A stretch of 64,000 nt of DNA from Paraburkholderia sediminicola (GCF_902859805.1 NZ_CADIKC010000011.1:124001-188000), one strand, 5' to 3'; numbered from the stretch's first letter, positions 28,360 to 37,808 are shown. The notes: generated from the sequence alone by a model not told the origin. Numbers and translations: made by a program.

Positions 28360-28970
28360 GCGATCGGATTGCGAAGGATGCGTTTCCCTTGATTGGGCCG
28401 CGCCCAAAAGCGGAGATAACTGTGCCGGAAGTTCTCGAAGTGTTGAGCCGTGCCGAATTGCGTGGCGCAAATGACACTGCACATCGACTCCATCAGACCT
28501 GCGGGCAGATCTTCCGATACGCGATTGCAACCGGAAGTGCGATGCGTGCGTGAGCGTTGATCTACGCGGCGCGTTGCGGCCCAATTAGCACACGCACTTC
28601 GCGGCTCTTACTGATCCGGACAAGTTAGGTGAAATGTTGCGGGCAATAAACGGACTCGCCGGCACGTTTGTTGTAGGCTCAGCATTGCGACTAGCGCCTC
28701 TGCTGTTCGTCCGCCCCGGAGAGGTGCGTCAGGCGGAATGGTCGCAGTTTGATCCGGATCATCGCGAATGGCGTTACATCGTATCGAGAACGATTCTTCA
28801 TGACTGTCTTCGCTTTCCAGCGGAAGTCATAGAGCACCAACTCGCGCATCAAGTATCCGATATCCTCGGCACTGCTTACAACCGGACGAAGTTCCTTGAT
28901 GACAGAATCGAAATGATGCAGGCTTGCGCGCACTATCTCGACTTGTTGAAAATGGGACATGGGATGACCC
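28360..28970 (+). pseudogene. Decayed P4-type tyrosine integrase
   Basis: Integrase homology is split over frames. An arm/SAM-like core-binding segment (KDAFPLIGPRPKAEITVPEV, TAHRLHQTCGQIFRYAIATG) ends at a frameshift near 28550. The next segment (VDLRGALRP, then an in-frame TAG at 28586-28588, then HFAALTDPDKLGEMLRAI) runs into the catalytic domain (ALRLAPLLFVRPGEVRQAEWSQF), and there an internal deletion near 28787 jumps straight to the C-terminal end (VIEHQLAHQVSD, AYNRTKFLDDRIEMMQA). The N-terminal DNA-binding arm and much of the catalytic core are gone. It is probably the dead integrase of an ancestral genomic island. Confidence 0.8.
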
Positions 28971-29520
28971 GTAAGGTGGTCGGAGACATGAAGGTCGAGA
29001 CGATCCACATCGCGGAAGGCATCCACAACCATCGTTTGCTTGAAGTGTTCGTATCAGGCGGCGATCTCGGTAGCGGCGGTTCCGATAATAGCGGGCCCCC
29101 ACTCTCCTATTTAGCTGTTGCGAAGCTTCTCAGCTATTTCGTGCACGCATTTGCCGTTGCGCACTACGCCGATAGACTCAACCGTAAATCCAAAGCGCAT
29201 TAGCGCAGTCTGTGGGTCGAAGGAGCCGCTCCGGATTTCCATGCAATGGCCTTTTGCCAGTCTTTGCCTCAGCTCCCGCCATATACCCGCTGAACTGCAC
29301 ATCCATTAGTTGCGCACGGCGGCATTACCACAACAAACAGCAGATTCGCCAGAGCGTCAGCGCTGAAGATCGCAAGCTCCGTGACCTCATCTCCAGTTGC
29401 GGCACTTCACTCGCCCGAGTTTTTTTGTCAGCATGACGCTTAAGAGCCGACATCTTGCGAAGAAAATAACTACCGAATTTCAGCGGCAATTTAAAAACTC
29501 TATCTTTCTGCGACTTGACC
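28971..29520. other. Intergenic stretch between integrase remnant and ssp genes
   Basis: No gene here is supported with confidence. A - strand 63-codon ORF (29111-29302) has a reasonable composition but no ribosome-binding sequence, family or partner. The right part should contain the upstream promoter of the ssp operon. A TTGACC at 29514-29519 just before the palindrome could serve as a -35 element. Confidence 0.3.
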
Positions 29521-29543
29521 GAACTGGTGGATTCCACCAGTTC
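29521..29543. promoter_or_regulatory. Perfect palindrome upstream of sspB (operator candidate)
   Basis: GAACTGGTGGA (29521-29531) and TCCACCAGTTC (29533-29543) form an 11-bp perfect inverted repeat around a single T, ending 7 nt before the preferred sspB ATG. Its size and position fit an operator for a dimeric repressor that shuts off the modification genes. I see no regulator gene inside the cluster, so the regulator is either encoded elsewhere or is one of the Ssp proteins. Confidence 0.6.
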
Positions 29544-29550
29544 AGCTAAA

Positions 29551-30477
29551 ATGGCAAGCATGATGCCCAACCACAGCGCTCCCAAAACCACCCCCGCCCA
29601 CTTCTCTGGCCACGAGACGTTTCCTTTACGTCAGATGTGGCTCAAGAAAGTTTGCCATGAAGCGATCAACGGCCAAATTAGCAAGACCATCTTCACCAAT
29701 GTCGACGCTATTGCGACCTTCGGGGTTGGCAAAAACATGGTGGCCTCGATTCGGCATTGGGCCTTAGCTTGCGGTGTCATGTACGAAGCAGGCGATCACT
29801 TCAGATTGAACAGTCTTGCCTATGAAATTCTTAAGGACAGTGGACTTGACCCCTATGCCGAAAACCCGTCAACAGCATGGCTTGCGCATTGGCAGCTTGC
29901 CGGTCGATGCCTTCGCTCGACGACTTGGTATTGGCTGTTCAATCACGTAACAGCTCCGTCGTTCACACGCCAAGAGCTCGAAGAGCCTTTGGCGCGCTAC
30001 GCGCGTCAACTAGACCCTAAACATCGCCTTTCCGGGTCGACGCTGTCTAGAGACTTGGAGACATGTTTGCGTAGCTATGCGCCACGTGCAGCTGGAGGAT
30101 CGCCAGAGGATTTCGCCGAACCATTGCTAGGCGAGCTAGGTCTTCTGCAGGAGGTCCACAAGGGCCAATATGCATTTCGACGTGGCCCTAAAGCTTCGTT
30201 GCACGATGGCATTTTTGCCTATGCACTAGTCGATTTCTGGAACCGCGAGGCGGATGGGCAAAGTTCGCTAGCCTTTGAGACCATTGCCTACGCTGATGGC
30301 TCCCCTGGTCGCGTTTTCAAACTTGACGAGGAGTCGATCGCTCAACGGCTGATCGCGCTCTCAGACTTCAGCGATCGCAAACTCGAGTGGACAGACTCTG
30401 CCGGTCTTCGCCAAGTCCACCGAAAGGACTTATCGAAGGACGACCTCAAAAACATGATCAGACGCGCCTATGACTGA
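29551..30477 (+). CDS. sspB: SspB-like DUF4007 protein, DNA nickase for phosphorothioation, 308 aa
   Basis: The signature of DUF4007 is clear: FSGHETFPLRQMWLKK, then ATFGVGKNMVASIRHWALA, then TTWYWLFNH and CLRSYAPR. In the SspABCD phosphorothioation system, SspB is the nicking protein that opens one strand so that sulfur can be placed in the DNA backbone. The ATG at 29551 is preferred over an in-frame start at 29515 because the latter lies upstream of the palindromic operator candidate. The stop overlaps sspC by 8 bp. No cysteine desulfurase (SspA) gene is adjacent; the sulfur donor is probably a housekeeping IscS-type enzyme. Confidence 0.75.
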   Translation: MASMMPNHSAPKTTPAHFSGHETFPLRQMWLKKVCHEAINGQISKTIFTNVDAIATFGVGKNMVASIRHWALACGVMYEAGDHFRLNSLAYEILKDSGLDPYAENPSTAWLAHWQLAGRCLRSTTWYWLFNHVTAPSFTRQELEEPLARYARQLDPKHRLSGSTLSRDLETCLRSYAPRAAGGSPEDFAEPLLGELGLLQEVHKGQYAFRRGPKASLHDGIFAYALVDFWNREADGQSSLAFETIAYADGSPGRVFKLDEESIAQRLIALSDFSDRKLEWTDSAGLRQVHRKDLSKDDLKNMIRRAYD

Positions 30478-33400
30478 CAAAAAGCAAGACGCTCTGTCGG
30501 ACATCGTCCAGATTTCGCGCCAATACCAGCGCTCTATCCGCGTCGACGCCGACATTGGCCGCACAGACGCCCTCTCAGGCTATATCTGCCACGCCACAGC
30601 CGGATCCGTGGTAGATGGCATGTGCGTGCAACTCTCGGAAACCAACCAACGCTGCTTTACCTGGACAGGCCCCTTCGGCGGGGGCAAGAGTTCGTTGGCC
30701 GTCGCGCTGGCGAGCGCGCTGCATCCCGATAAGAGCCTTCGAGCGAAAGCACGCGAAGCCTTGCACTTGAATTCCAAGGCCGCCTTCGACAAGGCATTCC
30801 CGGTCCGAAGGGGATGGTTGATCGTACCTGCGGTGGGACGACGTGGCAGCGTCGTCGCCGCACTTAATGCAGCCCTTCGAAAGGCGCAGGGCAAAACGGT
30901 AGATGGGCGCAACAAGCCCAACGGTCAAACGCTTGTCGCCGAATTACTCGAGGAGGCACAGAGCCGCCCGCATGACGGTGTGCTGGTCATCATCGACGAG
31001 ATGGGTAAGTTCCTGGAAGCCTCAGCGCTGGGTTCCGGGGACGATGTCTACTTTTTCCAAGAACTCGCCGAAGCAGCCGCACGCTCAGACGGTCGTTTGG
31101 TGGTTGTCGGCGTACTGCATCAATCCTTCGCGCAGTATTCCGCTCGTCTTGGCATCGACACGCGTGAAGATTGGACTAAAGTACAGGGCCGCTACGTTGA
31201 CTTGCCTTTCGTAACAGCTAGTGACGAAGTTGTCGAACTTATTGGCCGTGCAATCGAAGTCAATCGACAGCCAGACTGGATTCCCGAGACATCGAAGGCG
31301 ATCGCCGACGCTATCCGCTCGCGCCGCCCCTCTGCAGGGCAAGGCCTAGCTCACGCCTTGGCCGGCTGTTGGCCGCTCCATCCGGCCATGGCTGCACTGC
31401 TTGGGCCAATCTCCAAACGTCAGTTCGGGCAGAACGAGCGAAGTACATTCGGCTTTCTGTCATCAGTTGAACCGTATGGCTTTCGCTCGTATCTGGATTC
31501 GACCGCGGTCAGCGAAGCAACCTGGTATCGCCCCAGCGACTACTGGGACTACCTGCGCTCCAATCTTGAGCCTGCCATCCTCGCGTCCCCTGACGGCCAT
31601 CGCTGGTCTCAAGCGGTCGAAGCGGTCGAGCGAGCCGAGGCTAAGACGGGTGATCCACTACTGGTGTGTCTGATCAAGAACATCGCGATCATCGACCTCT
31701 TCCGTAACGGTTCTGGCCTGGCGGCCGACACCGTCGTCATCAAGGCACTCTTTTACAACACGGCACAAGAGGAACTTGACGTCGCGCTGCAAAGGCTCGC
31801 CGCCCTCAAGGTCGCCCTTTACAAGAGCTATACCGGCGCTTGGTCAGTCTTCGAAGGCAGCGACTTCGACATTGACTCCGCCATCGCGCAAGCACTCGTC
31901 ACCTCGTCGGGCGTCGATTACGCTCGCCTCGCGCAGCTCATGGGATTGCATCCGGTGGTCGCCAAGCGCCACTACCACGAGACGGGTTCCATGCGCTGGA
32001 TGGAACTGTCTCTGTGCAGCATCGAACAGGCCGAGAAAATCGCCGCCGACTTCCGCCCGCGCAAGGGCGAGTTCGGAACCTTTATTCTGGCTCTGCCCGC
32101 CAAAGGCATGAGTGCGCGGGCTGCACGTTTGCGTGCGCAAGCGTGTTCGAAGCTCCGCCCTTGGCCGGTACTTGTGGGTATCCCGGACAATCACGCCCGT
32201 ATCGCAGAGCTATCTGCCGAACTAGTAGCATTGGAGCAGGTAAAGGAGCGGCATGAGTTGTCCGGCGACGCTGTGGCTCGCCGCGAGGTCTATGCGCGGT
32301 TGGCCGCAACTCGGGCAAATCTGGAAGACCAGCTCCAAGCCGCGGTATCGTTGGCGAAATGGCACGACGGGACGGATGACGTCGTCCAACCCGGGTCGAA
32401 GCTATCGCCAGTGGCATCTCAGCTCGCTGACGAACTTTTCAGCGCGTCGCCGCCTGTATGGAGTGAGCTGGTCAATCGCGATAGCGTTTCGAGTAACAGC
32501 GTAAAGGCTCGCCGCGATCTCCTGCATGCGATGATCGAAGCCGAAAGCCAAGAGGCTCTCGGCTTCGAGGGCTTCCCGGCCGAGCGCGGGCTCTACGAGA
32601 CGCTTCTCAAGAGCACAGAACTGCATCGCCAAGACGCGTCCGGCGTCTGGCGGTTCATTGCGCCATGCGATGGATCGGCGACTGGCCTCAAGCCACTGTG
32701 GGAGGCTGCCCGGGCGCTCTTCTTGGACGGCAACACGCGAGTGGGTGCCCACGAGATCTATGCACTGTGGAGTGCACCTCCTTTCGGAACGAAGCAAGGC
32801 ATCCAACCGGTCATCCTTACGGCATTCATGCTTGCTCACAAGGCCAACATTGCCGTCTACAAGGACGGGATGTTTGTGCCCCGGCTCACCGATTTCGACA
32901 TCGACGAATGCCTGCAGGACCCAGATCGTTTCTCGCTGCGTTGGGTGGCTATCGACGAGGACAAAAGTCGGATCCTCAATGGCATTTCAAAGCTGTTAGC
33001 AGAGGTTGGCGAAAGTGCGGACGCGGCCGATCCACTCGAAGCCGCACGCGGCTTGGTGGCCATGGTATTCAATCTGCCGGAGTGGGCTCGAAGGACGCAG
33101 CGCTTGGGCGACACGGCCAAGGCCATGCGCGACATGCTGTTGAAGGCCAACGATCCTCACAAGGTATTGTTTGTCGACCTTGCGTCGCTGCTCAACGCCG
33201 CCGACGGCAAGTCCTACGTAAAGGCTCTTCGAGCACCACTGCAAGAGATCGCGGGCTCATATGGAAAAATGCTCACCGAGGTCGAGAGCAAGATGCTCGA
33301 GGCACTCGACGCCCGGTTGGATGATCTGGAAGCGTTACGCCAGCGCGCTCACTCCGTCTCCGGAATTTCTGGCGACCTGAGATTGGATGCGTTTGCGACG

Positions 33401-33805
33401 CGTCTCGCCAACTTCGACGGCACCAGAGTGTCGCTTGAGGGCATCCTGAGCTTAGCTGCGGAGAAACCGCCTCGAGACTGGGTCGACCGTCACATCGATG
33501 CAGCGATCCTAGAGCTAGCAAAGTTCGCCCGGCGTTTCCGCGAAGCCGAGGCTTTCGTGGCGGTTCAAGGCCGCGAGGCACACAGTGAAGCCATCGCTGT
33601 AGTCATCGGTGCTGGGTCGAATACCAAGACGATCTCACGCTCGTTTGCGATTTCGGATCGTCATCGCCAGATCGTGGACTCCAAGGCCGACGAGGTCGTC
33701 TCGATGCTGGAGCGCCAAGGGTTAGGAACTGAAGTATTGCTAGCCATACTGGCCAAAGCCGGAATGACGCTGGCGTCTATTGACCAAGAGGTTGCCAATG
33801 ATTGA
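30470..33805 (+). CDS. sspC: SspC-like ATPase for phosphorothioation, 1111 aa
   Basis: This is a large P-loop ATPase with Walker A GPFGGGKS at residues 67-74 and Walker B VLVIIDEMGK at 171-180, followed by a sensor-like RLVVVGVLHQSF. The remainder has no domain I can name but includes helical segments near 590-640. Position between DUF4007 and PAPS-reductase-like genes with overlaps on both sides (8 bp each) identifies it as the SspC component, which hydrolyses ATP in the PT modification complex. The identification rests more on gene order and domain type than on a family signature. Confidence 0.7.
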   Translation: MTDKKQDALSDIVQISRQYQRSIRVDADIGRTDALSGYICHATAGSVVDGMCVQLSETNQRCFTWTGPFGGGKSSLAVALASALHPDKSLRAKAREALHLNSKAAFDKAFPVRRGWLIVPAVGRRGSVVAALNAALRKAQGKTVDGRNKPNGQTLVAELLEEAQSRPHDGVLVIIDEMGKFLEASALGSGDDVYFFQELAEAAARSDGRLVVVGVLHQSFAQYSARLGIDTREDWTKVQGRYVDLPFVTASDEVVELIGRAIEVNRQPDWIPETSKAIADAIRSRRPSAGQGLAHALAGCWPLHPAMAALLGPISKRQFGQNERSTFGFLSSVEPYGFRSYLDSTAVSEATWYRPSDYWDYLRSNLEPAILASPDGHRWSQAVEAVERAEAKTGDPLLVCLIKNIAIIDLFRNGSGLAADTVVIKALFYNTAQEELDVALQRLAALKVALYKSYTGAWSVFEGSDFDIDSAIAQALVTSSGVDYARLAQLMGLHPVVAKRHYHETGSMRWMELSLCSIEQAEKIAADFRPRKGEFGTFILALPAKGMSARAARLRAQACSKLRPWPVLVGIPDNHARIAELSAELVALEQVKERHELSGDAVARREVYARLAATRANLEDQLQAAVSLAKWHDGTDDVVQPGSKLSPVASQLADELFSASPPVWSELVNRDSVSSNSVKARRDLLHAMIEAESQEALGFEGFPAERGLYETLLKSTELHRQDASGVWRFIAPCDGSATGLKPLWEAARALFLDGNTRVGAHEIYALWSAPPFGTKQGIQPVILTAFMLAHKANIAVYKDGMFVPRLTDFDIDECLQDPDRFSLRWVAIDEDKSRILNGISKLLAEVGESADAADPLEAARGLVAMVFNLPEWARRTQRLGDTAKAMRDMLLKANDPHKVLFVDLASLLNAADGKSYVKALRAPLQEIAGSYGKMLTEVESKMLEALDARLDDLEALRQRAHSVSGISGDLRLDAFATRLANFDGTRVSLEGILSLAAEKPPRDWVDRHIDAAILELAKFARRFREAEAFVAVQGREAHSEAIAVVIGAGSNTKTISRSFAISDRHRQIVDSKADEVVSMLERQGLGTEVLLAILAKAGMTLASIDQEVAND

Positions 33806-34640
33806 GCGTCATGTTCTAGGGATTTCTGGTGGGAAAGACAGCGCCGCGCTCGCGGTTTACATGCGCGACCGACATCCTGAGCTCGATATCGATTATTTCT
33901 TCACCGACACCGGCGAGGAGTTGCCTGAGGTTCATGAGTTCCTCGGCAAGCTCGAGGGTTACCTAGGCAAGCCGATCGTCCGGCTCAACCCAGGCCGGGA
34001 CTTTCGCTTCTGGCTGCGTCAATTCAATCACTTCCTACCCAATCCGCAAAGCCGCTGGTGTACGCGAAAGTTGAAGCTGGCGCCATTCGAGGATTGGGTG
34101 AAGCCTTGGCTGGCAGCCGGCGACAAGGTCACTTCGTACGTGGCGATTCGCGCGGACGAAGAATATCGCGAAGGCTACGCGTCTAAAGCTGACAATCTGT
34201 TTGTGAAGCTGCCCTTCCGCGAAGCCGGCATCGACAAAGCAGCCGTGATTGACATCTTGGAGAATTCCGGTGTCGGTTACCCCAAGTACTACGAGTGGCG
34301 CTCGCGCAGCGGCTGCACGTTCTGCTTCTTTCAGCAGAAAATCGAGTGGGTCCGCCTGAGGGACAAGCACCCTAAAGCGTATGAAGAAGCGAAAGCCCTC
34401 GAGAAGGACGCCTTGGAACACGGGGCACCCTTCACCTGGTCGAAGGGCGAATCGCTCGGAGACATGGAGCAGCCGGAACGCGTAGCGGAGATCGAGGCGG
34501 AATACGAGATCCGCCGCGCTCGCATGCGCAAGAGTATCCCCATTAATCCCCTGCGGCCTGTGAAGGCCTCCCCCGAGGACATTGACGATGTCTACGGCGT
34601 GGATGAAGGCAACGGCTCTTGCAACGTTTGTCACAAGTGA
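33798..34640 (+). CDS. sspD: SspD-like PP-loop ATP pyrophosphatase (PAPS-reductase/DndC family), 280 aa
   Basis: The PP-loop SGGKDS at residues 10-15 marks an ATP pyrophosphatase of the PAPS-reductase superfamily, which activates the DNA phosphate for sulfur transfer. Cysteines at C88 (SRWCTRK), C173/C176 (GCTFC) and C275/C278 (CNVC) are candidates for Fe-S cluster or sulfur-carrying residues. ATG 33798 is preferred over an upstream TTG at 33780 because AAGAGG lies 7 nt before it; it overlaps the sspC stop by 8 bp. This is the clearest PT-modification marker in the window. Confidence 0.8.
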   Translation: MIERHVLGISGGKDSAALAVYMRDRHPELDIDYFFTDTGEELPEVHEFLGKLEGYLGKPIVRLNPGRDFRFWLRQFNHFLPNPQSRWCTRKLKLAPFEDWVKPWLAAGDKVTSYVAIRADEEYREGYASKADNLFVKLPFREAGIDKAAVIDILENSGVGYPKYYEWRSRSGCTFCFFQQKIEWVRLRDKHPKAYEEAKALEKDALEHGAPFTWSKGESLGDMEQPERVAEIEAEYEIRRARMRKSIPINPLRPVKASPEDIDDVYGVDEGNGSCNVCHK

Positions 34641-34951
34641 ATCAATGGTCGGAGCGGCGACGACCCGGAACTCCCCCCGAAGCTCTGCCCCATTTGCTCG
34701 GAAACTCGTTGGCTCGCTGAACACTTGATGGAAGTGGGTTTGGCTGCGGACTACCTTGGGAACACATCGTCCTACGTGAGCGAGCACGGTACAGCGACGA
34801 TTCGGACCGAGACGATCGGCGACTGGCTTAGGTTACCGTCGCGCCGTCGCTGTCGGTGCTACCGCACATGGGGGGATGTTGCTGGGAGTCTTCCTCTGGT
34901 TGGACCACCATTACGAAGGCAACGGCCCCTGCGCGATGTCCCATATGTAGG
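34641..34951 (+). other. Convergent gap with a coding-like, startless zinc-knuckle fragment
   Basis: In the same frame as sspD, directly after its stop, about 60 codons read ELPPKLCPICSETRWLAEHL and continue MEVGLAADYLGNTSSYVSEH before the composition decays. This looks protein-like (CPIC, balanced residues), but it has no start codon in frame, so it may be a remnant of an ssp-linked small gene or an extension lost by an in-frame stop. No intrinsic terminator is evident in this convergent region. Confidence 0.35.
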
Positions 34952-36034
34952 TCATAACAGGCTCAGATACTTGTCCAGATTGGAGATGGAGATGAACTGT
35001 GTCTGACCGGACGTCAAGACGGAAAACTCGTCCATCCTGATCTTGATTGTCGCCCTCTTGACCGAACACAGGGCTGCCTGAGCTGCGTACTTGACGAACA
35101 ATTCGAGTTGGTAGTCGCCGTGAGGCCACTCATTCGCCTCGTACCCCAGCCTTTGAACTGGGACGAACAGAACGGACTGTTGTACCGAAGACTGGGGGGC
35201 GATCGCGAAATCTCCGAATGGACGCCCAAGCCGTCGTCGCGTGGCGTATTGCTCCTCTGGTTTCTCGGTAACGACACGCTCGGGCCGGTAGCGCATCTCC
35301 CGCGTGCTTGACCACACGCGCAGAAGAAACATCTCCACGACGGCTGTGGAGGCTCCACCATTGACGACGGTAAGCGGGAGTATCAGCTCGAAAGCCCGAT
35401 CAGAAACCACCACTGGTCCGGCAATTTCTAGCACGCTCCACAATACGTTGCAGTTCGTAGTCAGGCGTTGACTGACCGCGTGCGGATAGGAGGCCGTGAT
35501 TCCGCTTAGCAACCATCCGTCGAACTCCTCACGCGGCATACGCTTTCCGTATATCGCCGCCTGCAGCAAGCGAGCGACGAGCTCATAGATCAACGACTCC
35601 CGCAAGGGCAGTGGAAGCGGCTCGATGGACTTCGCGGTCAGGTAGCGATCTACCTTCGTGATGGCCTGGTCGAGCAGGGCCAGCGTGTCCATCGAAGTCG
35701 GAGTGGGCACCTCGACGTCATCGAAGGGGGCGTCATCCAAAACGGCAGCTGCGATCGGTCCAGCCAATATCAGCTGGTACTTACTTGCAGCGTTGGAGCC
35801 TTTGAGCTCTTTGCACCATACGACCACATCGCCTTTGCCGATCTGATTTTTGGAGGACTTGACCTGCTGAGCAAGAGTTGAATCATCTGCGTACTCCCAG
35901 TAGATGTCTACCTTATCGTTGTCGGAGTCCGGCTCTAGCGTAACGGCCGTCCATTGTCCGTTCGCCCAGAGCGAGTCGAGCAGGCAGATGAGGGTTTGAA
36001 CCGCAAACCCGCGGATCGCTTCGCGCCCGCCCAC
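34952..36034 (-). CDS. Putative PD-(D/E)XK-like nuclease, 360 aa
   Basis: The N-terminus (GREAIRGFAVQTLICLL, then TLEPDSDNDKVDIYW, then TLAQQVKSSKNQ) has the layout of a dsDNA-nuclease PD-(D/E)XK domain of the DUF4297/Mrr-like kind: E34, D43 and Q57-x-K59. The usual second acid is replaced by Gln, a variant known in some active members. The remaining 220 residues form an unrecognised, beta-rich domain. A GTG start two bases after the GHKL gene's stop makes it the last gene of the six-gene operon. It is the most likely DNA-cutting effector. Family placement is by motif only. Confidence 0.55.
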   Translation of the reverse strand: MGGREAIRGFAVQTLICLLDSLWANGQWTAVTLEPDSDNDKVDIYWEYADDSTLAQQVKSSKNQIGKGDVVVWCKELKGSNAASKYQLILAGPIAAAVLDDAPFDDVEVPTPTSMDTLALLDQAITKVDRYLTAKSIEPLPLPLRESLIYELVARLLQAAIYGKRMPREEFDGWLLSGITASYPHAVSQRLTTNCNVLWSVLEIAGPVVVSDRAFELILPLTVVNGGASTAVVEMFLLRVWSSTREMRYRPERVVTEKPEEQYATRRRLGRPFGDFAIAPQSSVQQSVLFVPVQRLGYEANEWPHGDYQLELFVKYAAQAALCSVKRATIKIRMDEFSVLTSGQTQFISISNLDKYLSLL

Positions 36035-36036
36035 GG

Positions 36037-37800
36037 CTAATTCTCGATCTCAAAGAAGTCCATGGCCATTCGCCCCCACTGAAAGCGAGTATCCTCGATC
36101 GACACTCGCATCTTTTCGCTCGGCGCTTCGTCTTCCATACGAGCCCAAGCGGCGATAAGCGATAGAACCTCCCTAGCGTACTGAGCCTCCGGTCCGTCTT
36201 CCCCTTGAAGTGCCTCGAACAGCCGGGCGTGCACCGGATGACGACTGTTCAGTGTGACCAGAATCACGCCCCCGGACGTGGAAACGTCAAAGATGTGCGA
36301 GCCAGACATGTCGGCGTGCCTGAAGCGGAATTTAATCTTCTTGCTGACATAGTCTACGGCGAGTTCCAGAGCCTTCGCCTCCTCCACGCCATCTTGGACG
36401 ATATCGGCAGTCAGCGCGGATGCGCGTTCGTCGGCGGAGGCGTGTTCATCTTTGTCACTCCGGCCGGTGTCCCCAACCCGCTCTCTGCGTCTCATCACAG
36501 ACTCGGTGGCCGCTTTCTCGGCCTTTTTCTCAGCTCGCTCTTTGGTGGACTGCATTCGTTCACCTTCGCGCATCTTGGCCACCTGCCCGCGCATCGAGTT
36601 CAACAGCTTCTCAATCTCCCGGCTGATGCGGTACATGGCAAGCCGTGGGTCCCGATCCTGCTCGAGCGTCTCCTGATATTCTTTCACGCTGAGCCCCTCT
36701 TCCAGCGCGTCTTCCTCGATGCTCAGGCGCGTGAAACCCGTCGCGGCCTGCTTGTTGTTCGTGACGCCAAAGACATCATCCAAACCCGGGTCGAACTGCA
36801 CTTCGATCCCCCACCATCTCTCGCGTGTGTCATACGAGTTCGTGAAGCTGTGATTGAGCTCCAGCTCCCGCCTCGATCTCACGACCGAGATGCCCTGATT
36901 TTTTTGCGCGTGCTGACCGATGGGTTTGGTACCTCCTTCACGCCGCGCCTCCGGCTTACATATCGACGCCATGATGGTCACAGGGTGCTCTGTGCCACCA
37001 TGCCCTATATGGAGGACCAGCGGTTGTCCGAACGGCACAAAGGCCGGTTTCTGATCGAAGGGCGCAGGGGCATTGGTGCCAGACATCAAGTAAAGCGGGT
37101 CATTGGGTCGCACAAAGCTCTGATAGACCGTCGTCTTGGTCTTGCTCTCATAGGCGGCAAGGCGAATTCGAACGGACTTGTCGTTGATAAAGTGCCGATA
37201 CACACGCCCGCTAATGAATTCTGTGTGTCGCAACAGAGTAGTACTTTGCTTCCAAGAGATGCGGTCCAACTTGCTCCAGGCGACCAAGGTGCCGTGCTCT
37301 TCGCGATTGCCTGCAATCAATGACCGCCATTCAGAAGGGAGCTCAGAGGGCTGAGGCTCTGGAACCTCTGTCATTTGTCCGTCCTGAATCTCCTGTACGT
37401 CCAAGTACGCGTGATAAACCGACCCATTTTGCCATGTCCAGACATCCACCCTCTTGCATTGAGAGATTGAAGAGTTCGGCAATCCCATCCCGAACTTGCC
37501 GATACCCTTTTGCTTAGCCTTGTCAAGGCGCGAACCGTTGCCAAATTGAAGGGCCTTCCTGAGCATGCTGGGGCTCATGCCGCTGGCGTTGTCGTAAACC
37601 GCGAGGCGGGATATCTGACGTCGCCCTCCGGCCGCGACCTCGTCGATACAGATTACCTCGACTTCGGTGCGGGATTGGGTACCTTCTCCTGCTTGGATCG
37701 CGTTGTCAATGAGCTCGGCCAACGCGTGCGCGGTGTCGCGATAGCCCGAGCTTCGCATGGCGGAGATTGACAGGTTCTGGGGAATAATTGGAAAAGACAT
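36037..37800 (-). CDS. GHKL (HSP90/MutL/MORC-type) ATPase, 587 aa
   Basis: The Bergerat ATP-binding fold is complete: N-box ELIDNAIQA (29-37), DNASGMS (70-76) with the Mg/adenine-contacting Asp, and the lid GIGKFGMGLPNSSIS (99-113). A transducer-like domain follows (DVFGVTNNKQAATGFTRL), then a charged coiled coil (about 425-480) and a C-terminal domain. Among GHKL proteins the layout is closest to MutL/MORC-like ATPases of bacterial conflict systems, which dimerise on ATP and may clamp DNA. The ATG at 37800 follows a perfect AGGAGG and leaves an 8-bp gap to the upstream gene; a further in-frame start at 37851 lies inside that gene and is rejected. Confidence 0.75.
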   Translation of the reverse strand: MSFPIIPQNLSISAMRSSGYRDTAHALAELIDNAIQAGEGTQSRTEVEVICIDEVAAGGRRQISRLAVYDNASGMSPSMLRKALQFGNGSRLDKAKQKGIGKFGMGLPNSSISQCKRVDVWTWQNGSVYHAYLDVQEIQDGQMTEVPEPQPSELPSEWRSLIAGNREEHGTLVAWSKLDRISWKQSTTLLRHTEFISGRVYRHFINDKSVRIRLAAYESKTKTTVYQSFVRPNDPLYLMSGTNAPAPFDQKPAFVPFGQPLVLHIGHGGTEHPVTIMASICKPEARREGGTKPIGQHAQKNQGISVVRSRRELELNHSFTNSYDTRERWWGIEVQFDPGLDDVFGVTNNKQAATGFTRLSIEEDALEEGLSVKEYQETLEQDRDPRLAMYRISREIEKLLNSMRGQVAKMREGERMQSTKERAEKKAEKAATESVMRRRERVGDTGRSDKDEHASADERASALTADIVQDGVEEAKALELAVDYVSKKIKFRFRHADMSGSHIFDVSTSGGVILVTLNSRHPVHARLFEALQGEDGPEAQYAREVLSLIAAWARMEDEAPSEKMRVSIEDTRFQWGRMAMDFFEIEN

Positions 37801-37808
37801 GCGGCCTC

